From positions 62,001 to 126,000 of the forward strand of contig NZ_JBHRXI010000002.1 in NCBI RefSeq assembly GCF_042648365.1: a stretch of 64,000 nt of DNA. The letters are read 5' to 3'. This stretch comes from Lutimaribacter_A marinistellae (GTDB lineage: Bacteria > Pseudomonadota > Alphaproteobacteria > Rhodobacterales > Rhodobacteraceae). The first letter of the stretch is position 1, and each line of letters starts with the position of its first letter. The notes under the pieces were generated by a model. The model saw only the letters and a program-made list of their open reading frames with translations. It did not search any database and was not told the DNA's origin. Below are positions 18,019 to 25,300 of the stretch, in pieces. A program made the position numbers and the translations under genes.

Positions 18019-18049
18019 ACCCCTGTGACGCGTATTGGAGAACCGGAAT

Positions 18050-19441
18050 ATGAAACTGGCATCTACAGTGATCACCCTCGTCAGCATTATCACGCTGGGG
18101 GCTGGAGGTGCCTTGGCCCAAGACGCTCTGCCGAAGACCCTGTTTACCAACGTCCATGTTTTCGATGGCGTCAACGAACAACGGATCGAAAATGCAAGCG
18201 TTCTGGTCGAAGGCAACCTGATCAAGACCGTATCCACCGATCCCATCGATGCGCCGGATGCCATCGTCATTGATGGCGGTGGGCGCACGTTGATGCCCGG
18301 CCTTATCGACAGTCACACGCACCTTTATGCAACCGGGGTTTTCCAGACTTTTGCCGGATTGCAGGCAGCGAAATGGGACCAGATCGGTGCCGTAGCCGCT
18401 GAAAACGCGCGCGACTATCTATTCGATGGTTACACCACAGTTCGGGATACAGGCGGCATGGGGGCCGGCCTGAAGGAACTGATCGATCAGGGGACGGTTG
18501 ACGGTCCACGAATCTATGCGGCCGGTGCGGCCATCGGGCCGTCGTCCGGTCACGGCGACTGGCGCAATCCGGTTCAGCGAACGTTCAACATGGGTTCCAA
18601 TGACGTCGGCAACACGCTCAACCTCTCTTACATCGCCGACGGCGTAGAGGAAGTGCGCAAGGCCTCGCGTTTGAATTTCGCGCATGGTGCTCATTTCCTC
18701 AAGCTCATGGCCGGTGGCGGCGTCTCCTCTGAGCTCGACCCGTTGTGGTCGGTTGCCTACAGAGTCGACGAAATCGCAGCCGCGGTTGAGGCCGCCTCAT
18801 TCTTTGACACCTATGCGACCGTTCATGCCTACACGGATGAAACCGTAAACATGGCGCTGGATGCGGGAGTTAAGTCCATAGAGCACGGTCAAATGGTTAC
18901 CGAGGAAACAGTGAAGCGTATTGCCGATGAGGGAATTTTTTGGGCGATCAATGTCGCCGGTTTGGACCCGCAGCTCTTGAGTCACCCCAATTACGCACAA
19001 CCAACAGTGAAGCCAAAGCTGGAGGCATATCTGGACGGATCTGAAAACCTTGTCGAATATGTAAAAAAGTACAGGCCCAAGATCGTCCACAACGTCGATA
19101 CGGTTCTTTCGACGATCAGTTTCGGGCGGGCGCATCGGGATTTCGAGAAATACTACTTTGCTGAATTGTTTGGCAACCACGCCTTTCTTGTCGCAGCGAC
19201 ATCTACCGGCGGAGAACTGGCTCAGCTTACGGGTAAACGAAACCCCTATCCCAATAAACTCGGGGTGATCGAGGCAGGTGCTTATGCGGACATCTTGGTC
19301 GTCGATGGAAATCCTCTGGAAGACTTGTCGGTGCTGGGTGCCAATCCCGAATGGTTCGACGCACCGCCACGTGATCGCGGTTTCGAAACGATCCGGATGA
19401 TCATGAAGGACGGCGTAATCTACAAGAATACACTCGATTGA
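18050..19441 (+). CDS. Exported metal-dependent amidohydrolase, copy 2
   Basis: This 463-residue paralogue of the preceding gene carries a signal peptide (cleavage near ALAQD). H89 and H91 form the HxH pair (LIDSHTHL). A Lys in the FLKLMAGGG segment, His in VHAYTDE and SIEHGQ, and Asp in the HNVDTV segment complete the site. The middle region differs from its neighbours (for example RNPVQRTFNMGSNDVG), suggesting a different substrate. Ribosome site TTGGAGAACC lies eight bases before the ATG. The TTG within that site is not a likely start. Confidence 0.88.
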   Translation: MKLASTVITLVSIITLGAGGALAQDALPKTLFTNVHVFDGVNEQRIENASVLVEGNLIKTVSTDPIDAPDAIVIDGGGRTLMPGLIDSHTHLYATGVFQTFAGLQAAKWDQIGAVAAENARDYLFDGYTTVRDTGGMGAGLKELIDQGTVDGPRIYAAGAAIGPSSGHGDWRNPVQRTFNMGSNDVGNTLNLSYIADGVEEVRKASRLNFAHGAHFLKLMAGGGVSSELDPLWSVAYRVDEIAAAVEAASFFDTYATVHAYTDETVNMALDAGVKSIEHGQMVTEETVKRIADEGIFWAINVAGLDPQLLSHPNYAQPTVKPKLEAYLDGSENLVEYVKKYRPKIVHNVDTVLSTISFGRAHRDFEKYYFAELFGNHAFLVAATSTGGELAQLTGKRNPYPNKLGVIEAGAYADILVVDGNPLEDLSVLGANPEWFDAPPRDRGFETIRMIMKDGVIYKNTLD

Positions 19442-19445
19442 GTGT
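19430..19445. repeat. 16-bp near-palindrome across the stop codon, copy 2
   Basis: ACACTCGATTGAGTGT keeps the ACACTC/GAGTGT arms with one changed centre base compared with copies 1 and 3. The change converts the last codon from Asn to Asp. Confidence 0.7.
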
Positions 19446-19509
19446 TGCGCTGGGTAAGCTTGCCTCGGCCCCCGGATCAACCTCATGACGCGGATTGGAG
19501 AACCGAAAC

Positions 19510-20901
19510 ATGAAACTGAGAACCAAAGTGATGGCATTCGTCAGTGTTGTTACACTGGCGGCCGGAGGTGCGCTTGCTCAGGACTCCCTGCCGCAAACCT
19601 TGTTTACAAACGTCCATGTTTTTGACGGCATCAACGAACAGCGGATCGAAAATGCAAGCGTTCTGGTCGAAGGCAACCTGATCAAGACCGTGTCCACCGA
19701 TGCCATCGAAGCGCCAGATGCCACCGTCATCGACGGCGGCGGTCGCACATTGATGCCCGGCCTGATCGACAGTCATACGCATTTCCTGTTCCAGCTTCCC
19801 GGCGGTGTCGCCGCGGCAGAGCAAACGCATTGGCAATACATCGGTGCTATGGCGACATACGCCGCGAAAGAACACTTGTACAATGGTTTCACAACCGTTC
19901 GCGAAGCGGGTGGTGGTGCCGTCGGACCCGGGTTCAAGAAAGCCATTGATGAAGGTTACATCGAAGGTCCACGCGTTTACCCCTCTGGCGCATGGATTGG
20001 TCAGACATCCGGCCACCAGGATTTTGTGACCTACGGTCAGTTCGACCAAAGCGAAAGCAATCTGTACCGCCTTGGTATCTCGATAAATGCAGATGGTGCG
20101 GATCAGGTGACTGCGGCGGTGCGCAAGAACCTGTCGCTCGGCGCCTCTCAGATCAAGATCATGGTGTCGGGGGGCGTGTCATCTCTGAAAGACCCCCTGC
20201 ACTCATCTCAAATGACCGAGGAAGAAATCCGTGCTGCCGTAGACGCCGCGGCGGCATGGGACACGTATGTAATGGTGCACGTATATAACGACTATGACAT
20301 TCAGCGCGCGCTGAACAACGGCGTCTTGTCCATCGAGCATGGTCAGTTTCTCACCGACGAAACAGCAAAACTGGCTATTGAAAAGGGCGCGTTCATTGTG
20401 ACGAACCTTGCCGGTAGCACTCAGGAGGTTTTGACGCACCCGCTTTATGGAACTGAAGGGTCACCGATTTACGTAAAAACCAAGCAGTTTCTGGATGGAG
20501 TTGCGAATTTCAAAACCGTCCTGAACGACAATCCAGAATTGAAAGTAGTTTTCCAAACGGATCTCGTGTTTACACTTGGTTACGATCTGCGGCGTGGCAT
20601 CGACTTTGAAAAGTGGACGCTGGCTGATTTTGTGGGCAACCTTCGGGCGCTGCGTGCCATGACATCAACCGCCGGCGAACTGATGGCACTGACTGGCAAG
20701 CAAAACCCGTATCCCAAAAAGCTGGGGGTGATTGAGGAGGATGCTTATGCCGATATTTTGCTGGTCGACGGGAACCCACTCGAAGACATTACCGTCATTG
20801 GCGCAAATCCAGAGTGGTTCAACGCGCCAGAACGTGAAGAAGTAGAAACGATCCGCCTGATCATGAAGGACGGTGTAATTTACAAGAATACACTCAATTG
20901 A
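19510..20901 (+). CDS. Exported metal-dependent amidohydrolase, copy 3
   Basis: This third paralogue has 463 residues, a signal peptide ending near ALAQD, and the HxH pair at H89/H91 (LIDSHTHF). The other ligands are the Lys of QIKIMVSGG, the His residues of VHVYND and SIEHGQ, and the Asp of FQTDLVF. It is preceded by the same TTGGAGAACCG leader as copy 2. The first 80 residues are nearly those of copy 2 while the central part diverges. This pattern fits duplication with selection on the substrate pocket, or gene conversion of the 5' end. Confidence 0.88.
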   Translation: MKLRTKVMAFVSVVTLAAGGALAQDSLPQTLFTNVHVFDGINEQRIENASVLVEGNLIKTVSTDAIEAPDATVIDGGGRTLMPGLIDSHTHFLFQLPGGVAAAEQTHWQYIGAMATYAAKEHLYNGFTTVREAGGGAVGPGFKKAIDEGYIEGPRVYPSGAWIGQTSGHQDFVTYGQFDQSESNLYRLGISINADGADQVTAAVRKNLSLGASQIKIMVSGGVSSLKDPLHSSQMTEEEIRAAVDAAAAWDTYVMVHVYNDYDIQRALNNGVLSIEHGQFLTDETAKLAIEKGAFIVTNLAGSTQEVLTHPLYGTEGSPIYVKTKQFLDGVANFKTVLNDNPELKVVFQTDLVFTLGYDLRRGIDFEKWTLADFVGNLRALRAMTSTAGELMALTGKQNPYPKKLGVIEEDAYADILLVDGNPLEDITVIGANPEWFNAPEREEVETIRLIMKDGVIYKNTLN

Positions 20902-20905
20902 GTGT
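20890..20905. repeat. 16-bp perfect palindrome across the stop codon, copy 3
   Basis: This is identical to the element at 17970. It is followed by an imperfect GC stem (GCACGGG with CCCGGGC) and, after 10 more bases, TTTTT near 20940, which may end transcription of the amidohydrolase unit. The remaining gap to 21135 holds no convincing gene. Confidence 0.65.
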
Positions 20906-21135
20906 AGCACGGGAGGAAATGACCCGGGCACCCCGCGCACTTTTTCCATACCTGAAGTGAAGAAGTTGAAATGTGGATATGTATTCACTCTCGATCAAAG
21001 CAATAGTTGTTTGGGAGGCACTTTGACTGGCTCCTGTTGCGATTGCCTGAATCCTCCAGAAAAACAGCGCATGGCAGCATCGCTCCAAAATAAAATACCG
21101 AAGACGCAAACGACGCGCAAAGCAAGAAATTGACT

Positions 21136-21990
21136 ATGCAAACAAAGATCCTCCGCATCATTGCCGCGAATACCCTTTGCTCGATGGCGTTGTCATTTTC
21201 TCCAGTCGTCGCCGAAGAAAAACGTGCGGTTGGCGTTGAGCCACTTCTCTTCGAGGGCGTCGTGCGCCCGAACCGTGAGGCAGAGTTGTCGCCGCTGGTG
21301 GATAATGCAGTAACAGAGATACATTTTCGCGCCGGTCAGTATGTAGAGGAAGGAGACTTACTTTTCGAGTTCGGTAAACGCGCGCCGGCGATTGAATTAA
21401 GGCTGGCTGAGACAGCTTTGAAGGATGCCAAGGCTCAACTGCGCCTTGTCGAGGCGGATTTGCAACGAAAGTCGCAACTATTCCTGAAAGAACTGATTTC
21501 GGATGCCGAGTTGCAATTTATACAAGCGCAACGAGATATATCCGAGGTCGCGGTAGAACGTGCGGAACTAATCTACGATGGCGCAGAACTTGCTTACGGT
21601 TTCACAGAAATTAGAGCGCCGTTTTCCGGTGTCATAAGTGAGCCTTTTGTAAAACTGTTCAAATACCTGGATACTGGTCGAAACCGTGATCAGACACTTG
21701 CGTTTCTCGCGGACATCGACCCTGTCCATGTGGTCGTAATAGTACCTTACGAGCAGTTTCTCGCGCGACGTTCAATTTTAGCAACAGACGAAGAGGGATT
21801 TGCAGCTCTGGAACTGAGTTTGCTGTTACCCAACGGGGATGACTACCCGCACAAAGGCCGATACTTCGGTGGGGCTTTTAGCATTGACGAAGAAACTCAA
21901 ACTCTTGAGGTTCTGGCGGAGTTTCCAAACCCGGATTTGGTACTTCGTCCGGGCGCAAAGGTAACTGTAGTGTCGAGGTTTGTCGAATGA
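21136..21990 (+). CDS. HlyD/RND-type membrane-fusion (periplasmic adaptor) protein, orphan
   Basis: The 284-residue protein has an N-terminal signal (cleavage near VVAEE) and the two half-lipoyl motifs of membrane-fusion proteins. The first is in LSPLVDNAVTEIHFRAGQYVEEGDLLFEF and the second in FTEIRAPFSGVISEPFVKLFKYLDTG. A helical hairpin lies between them, and beta-barrel segments follow. It is shorter than AcrA (about 370-400) and no RND, ABC or outer-membrane channel gene lies beside it. Its partner is thus unknown; the NicO-type exporter three genes downstream is the only transporter nearby. Only a weak ribosome site is visible before the ATG. Confidence 0.8.
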   Translation: MQTKILRIIAANTLCSMALSFSPVVAEEKRAVGVEPLLFEGVVRPNREAELSPLVDNAVTEIHFRAGQYVEEGDLLFEFGKRAPAIELRLAETALKDAKAQLRLVEADLQRKSQLFLKELISDAELQFIQAQRDISEVAVERAELIYDGAELAYGFTEIRAPFSGVISEPFVKLFKYLDTGRNRDQTLAFLADIDPVHVVVIVPYEQFLARRSILATDEEGFAALELSLLLPNGDDYPHKGRYFGGAFSIDEETQTLEVLAEFPNPDLVLRPGAKVTVVSRFVE

Positions 21991-22058
21991 TGTTAATCAG
22001 AAGCCGCTGGAACTGGATACGATTTTGCCAAAGCGTCACTAACCATTGGAGAACTGTA

Positions 22059-22469
22059 ATGGATATCCAGAAAAGAGGAGTTTTCGCGTTTTTTGGAATG
22101 GTGTTGCTTTTGTCATCGCAGTCAGTCACGGCGGATGAAGAGCGTAGTCGATACTATTTGGGTGTTGGCGAACCGTCTGCCGAAGCATGGATAATTATGA
22201 TCGACAATCCCACCGACCGAGAAAAGGAGATGGGTGCTGCGTTGGCCGCAATAGGCGGCGAGATGATCAGTTATTTTTGGGGCCTGGCTGACGGAAAAAA
22301 CTACATCACCGTCCGGCTGCCGGACGACCCCGGGATGATCCAAGCCATGTACTTGTCGAGGCTAAGTCAGGGTGTCCTTAGAGACTATAGATTTATCGAA
22401 CTGATGACGAGCTCTGACATGGTCGAGGCGCTGAAACGAGTGCCGGATTTGACGACACCGATTGAATGA
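22059..22469 (+). CDS. Exported GYD-domain-like small protein
   Basis: This 136-residue protein begins with a likely signal peptide (MDIQKRGVFAFFGMVLLLSSQSVTAD written in parts: charged start, hydrophobic core, SVTAD cut site). The mature part has the pattern of a GYD/alpha-beta barrel domain: an IGGEMISYFWGLADGKNYI segment followed by LPDDPGMIQAM and a strand near YRFIELMTSS. GYD proteins are usually cytoplasmic, so an exported version is unusual. Function is unknown. Start is set by TTGGAGAACTG before ATG; a frame from 21987 would add a non-signal leader. Confidence 0.6.
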   Translation: MDIQKRGVFAFFGMVLLLSSQSVTADEERSRYYLGVGEPSAEAWIIMIDNPTDREKEMGAALAAIGGEMISYFWGLADGKNYITVRLPDDPGMIQAMYLSRLSQGVLRDYRFIELMTSSDMVEALKRVPDLTTPIE

Positions 22470-22517
22470 GCATGGCCATTCGGCAACCAAAAGCTCCGAC
22501 GAAAGAGAGAATCTGAG

Positions 22518-23261
22518 ATGCGACGTTTCCTGATCACTATCGCGATCCTTATTGGATTTTCGCCTCTTTCCGCTGAAGAAAATCAAATCGATTGGTCCGA
22601 TCTCATCGATGAAAGTGCCCAATCCTTTGAGGATCCTTTCCGAGACCTGAGCTACGATCAGATTGATGACCTTCGCCGTATTGTTCGACTGCAAACTGCG
22701 TTAGACGGCGGAAGTCCGTCGGCGAAAGCAGGAACTGAGCTTCAGCAAGTCAAAGCATCACTTTCATCCCAAGGTTTAGACGCCGATTGGCTGATATCGC
22801 AACGCTGGATTGTAGCTGAAAAAAGAGAGCTGGCAGATGCGGCAGGAAACCCAGCCTATGACGGCGAGACAGTCAAACTTGGCGGTTTTGCCATTTCTGC
22901 GCCTCCGGCTGAAGATGGCACAGCGATGGCCTATCTCGTTCCCGAGCGGGGCATGTGTAGTCACGTTCCGCCGCCGCCGCCAAATCAGATGGTGCGCTTG
23001 CGCCTGACCAATGGCTGGCAACCGGCCATGATCCATGAGCCTGTCGTGGTGACTGGCCGAATTGACATCGACCCTTCGGAGAGGCGAATGGTGGTCGTGG
23101 ACGGGTTTGTTCCTATGCGTGCCACTTTCTCGATGGATGTGGTCCAGGTCGAAACCTTTGGTCGCAAAACTGAAGTGCAGTCAGTCGCGACCAACGATCG
23201 GTCTGTAGGTGTCGCAAAAAATCAGAGAGATACGCCGCGAACTTCGGTGTTAGGCCAATGA
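22518..23261 (+). CDS. DUF3299-domain exported protein
   Basis: The 247-residue protein has a short signal sequence (MRRFLITIAILIGFSPLSAEE) and a C-terminal DUF3299-type domain around residues 110-210. That domain is marked by YDGETVKLGGF, then a cysteine-containing CSHVPPPPPNQMV motif, then a strand ending MRATF. DUF3299 proteins are exported and frequently encoded beside metal or ABC transport genes; their biochemical role is not established. The next gene encodes the same domain fused to a metal exporter, so the two probably act together. The last 25 residues look unstructured. Confidence 0.78.
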   Translation: MRRFLITIAILIGFSPLSAEENQIDWSDLIDESAQSFEDPFRDLSYDQIDDLRRIVRLQTALDGGSPSAKAGTELQQVKASLSSQGLDADWLISQRWIVAEKRELADAAGNPAYDGETVKLGGFAISAPPAEDGTAMAYLVPERGMCSHVPPPPPNQMVRLRLTNGWQPAMIHEPVVVTGRIDIDPSERRMVVVDGFVPMRATFSMDVVQVETFGRKTEVQSVATNDRSVGVAKNQRDTPRTSVLGQ

Positions 23262-23349
23262 TTATTGGTTGGTCATACCAGTTCTGCGCTTCGCAACAGC
23301 TCTGCCCCTCGCAGCGATAGTGGCCATCGTACTGGCAATGGGTTTCAAG

Positions 23350-24882
23350 ATGAACAGATCGACCAGGGATTTGAAGCGGTTTGGCTTAACGCTGCTGGTC
23401 TTGCTGTTGGCCGTAATGATGTCGACCGGTGTCCCTGCGCAGACATCTGCAGTCGTCACGTGGGACACGCTGGTTCCGGGACAGATTGGAGAGGCAAGTG
23501 AACAAGCGGATCGACACATTCGAACGGGCGGGGCGTCGCTGAGTGGTTCGAGTGCACCGATCCCGGCTATCAATCCCTTCGATCCGCTGGCGACGGGAAG
23601 CGTAGTTGTCGAAGAGTGGGAAGAGACTGCCTACGACGTCGCGTCGAACATCTTGGACACTCGGATCACGATCGACGGATATGTCCTGCCCCTCACAATG
23701 GAGAACGGGCGCGTGGTCGACTTTCTGCTGGTGCCTTGGGTCGGGGCCTGTATCCACACTCCGGCACCGCCGCCCAACCAGATCATTCATGTTTCCTATC
23801 CGGAAGGGCTCACCCTTGAGCGGGAATTCGACGCGGTCCGCCTAACGGGCACGCTCAAACACGAACCGGCCGACCGCAGTCTCTTCCTGGTCGACGGGCG
23901 CCGGAATGTTCCCGCATCGTACGCACTGGCCGAGGCGACTCTTGGCGGTCAGCCCGGAAAGGTGATCGCATCTTCCGTAAGCGACGTGCCCCTCGCGGCA
24001 CGCGCACAGATCTGGATCAGCACCCTCTTTACCGACAGCATGACGGCGTTCGGCAAAAACGGATCTTGGAACGCGCTCGTCTTTGCGCTCCTCATTTCCT
24101 TTGGCTACGGCGCCTTGCACACGCTGGGCCCCGGTCACGGCAAGGCGGTTATTGTGTCCTATTTCGTCGGAAGCGGCGGCAGTCTGACGCGCGGCCTGAA
24201 GATGGGCACGCGCATCGCGGTGTTCCATGTTCTGTCATCCGTCGTGTTGGTCTTTCTGCTGGACTTCGCCGTGCGTCAGACGACAGGTGCCGCGCCCTCG
24301 GATTACCGCGCGATCCGTTTGGGAAGTTATGCACTCATCGTTCTGATTGGCGCCTTCATGCTGTGGCAGGCTCTGGCATCGGTTCGAGCGCGAAAAAGCG
24401 CATCAACGGTCGATTGCCAAGCCCACGCGCATGGTCATACGCATGAGGCTCATGGCCATACCGGCTGTGCCGCCTGCAGCGCGGCGTCAGGTCCAAAAGG
24501 CAGCGGATGGGTCGCGGCGGCCATTGGGATTGTGCCTTGTACTGGCGCTCTGCTGGTCATGCTCTTCGGCTTGGCTAACGATCTCGTGGGGCCGGCCATC
24601 GCCATGGTTGTGGCCATCTCACTGGGTATGGCAGCCTCGATGTCAGCCATCGGGATCGCTGCCCTTTGGGGGCGCGGCTGGGCAGAGCGCCGGTTCGGTT
24701 CCAACGATGCCAAGCGTGTGCAGTTCGAGACTGGCGCACGGTTGGCTGGTGCGACCTGCGTTCTGATCATCGGCTTATTGCTGTTTTGGATGACGTTTTC
24801 AGGCGAAAACAACCTCGCTGTTCGCGGGACCGCACTGGCGGAGCAGTCATCCTTCAAAAAAGATTCCGATGGAGAAAGTTAA
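23350..24882 (+). CDS. Fusion of a DUF3299 domain with a NicO/RcnA-type nickel-cobalt exporter
   Basis: This protein of about 510 residues begins with a signal or anchor helix. It then carries a DUF3299 domain (about residues 85-195, motif CIHTPAPPPNQII) and a C-terminal NicO-family transporter of about six helices. The transporter shows LHTLGPGHGKAVIVSYFVG and a His-rich loop (AHAHGHTHEAHGHTGC), both typical of Ni2+/Co2+ exporters of the RcnA type. The fusion is the notable feature. The start is uncertain: the frame extends to a TTG at 23269, but no ribosome site favours any option; ATG 23350 gives the cleanest leader and ATG 23338 is close. Confidence 0.8.
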   Translation: MNRSTRDLKRFGLTLLVLLLAVMMSTGVPAQTSAVVTWDTLVPGQIGEASEQADRHIRTGGASLSGSSAPIPAINPFDPLATGSVVVEEWEETAYDVASNILDTRITIDGYVLPLTMENGRVVDFLLVPWVGACIHTPAPPPNQIIHVSYPEGLTLEREFDAVRLTGTLKHEPADRSLFLVDGRRNVPASYALAEATLGGQPGKVIASSVSDVPLAARAQIWISTLFTDSMTAFGKNGSWNALVFALLISFGYGALHTLGPGHGKAVIVSYFVGSGGSLTRGLKMGTRIAVFHVLSSVVLVFLLDFAVRQTTGAAPSDYRAIRLGSYALIVLIGAFMLWQALASVRARKSASTVDCQAHAHGHTHEAHGHTGCAACSAASGPKGSGWVAAAIGIVPCTGALLVMLFGLANDLVGPAIAMVVAISLGMAASMSAIGIAALWGRGWAERRFGSNDAKRVQFETGARLAGATCVLIIGLLLFWMTFSGENNLAVRGTALAEQSSFKKDSDGES

Positions 24883-24924
24883 TGTCACGGCATTTTACTT
24901 GGTTGTTCCCTCGGCTCTGGCGAT

Positions 24925-25285
24925 ATGTCGCTCACGAAACTGATGATCACGCAGTTCGGCTTTCGCGCGGACGTCCATTTCGCTGCGACCGGAGCTTGCG
25001 TCATCGCGCCCGACTGGCTGGGTTTCGGCAAGTCCGACAAGCCGGTCCACGACGATGCCAGTTCGTTCCACTTTCATAGCAACTACAATTGATCCCGATC
25101 TCGCAACTCGATCTGAAGAACATAATGCTCATGGTACAGGATTGGGCGGGTTCCGAGATGTCGGAAGCTGGCGACTCGCTGTTCGTCATAGGAACGTGCA
25201 GCATGCCACAGGCGTTTCGCAGGTCGCAGCGAAATCCGACGCTGCAGCGGCCCAGGCTGCACCCTACGTCAGCGGTCGGGTCCAA
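24925..25285 (+). pseudogene. Haloalkane dehalogenase (DhlA-like) remnant, frameshifted
   Basis: From 24925 one frame reads FAATGACVIAPDWLGFGKSDKP and HFHSNYN, then hits TGA at 25090-25092. From 25089 another frame continues LIPISQLDLKNIMLMVQDWAG, and a third resumes further on (SDAAAAQAAPY). In order, these match the region of haloalkane dehalogenases around the nucleophile (VxDWGG, with the Asp retained). Two frame changes, an internal deletion after the nucleophile, and loss of the N- and C-terminal parts make it non-functional. The block fills the gap between the NicO gene and the convergent PiT gene. Identification rests on reading conserved motifs by eye. Confidence 0.68.
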
Positions 25286-25300
25286 AAGAACTTCGATCAC

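Larger units (their letters stand above)
16593..20905 (+). repeat. Tandem triplication of amidohydrolase genes with repeated leader and tail
   Basis: Three genes of 462-463 codons are arranged head to tail and share the N-terminal block FTNVHVFDG(V/I)NEQRIENA, the metal ligands and the last residues MKDGVIYKNTL. Copies 2 and 3 also share their upstream leader (GACGCG, then ATTGGAGAACCG, then ATGAAACTG), and all three share the DNA across the stop codon. The duplication unit therefore included the intergenic segment. Copies 2 and 3 are closest in their first 80 residues and diverge strongly in the substrate-facing middle part. Confidence 0.85.

Noticed and set aside
16593..20905. CRISPR-like or transposon explanation for the repeated sequences
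   Set aside because: Repeat spacing is about 1.46 kb and follows gene length. There are no short regular spacers, terminal inverted repeats or transposase.
20906..21135. Possible short peptides with a CCDC segment between the amidohydrolases and the membrane-fusion gene
   Set aside because: The reading frames are 13-37 codons long, have no good ribosome site and match nothing recognisable.
23269..23349. TTG-initiated N-terminal extension of the DUF3299-NicO fusion
   Set aside because: The extra 27 residues look hydrophobic but have no ribosome site, and a proper leader begins at the ATG at 23350. It remains a possible alternative start.
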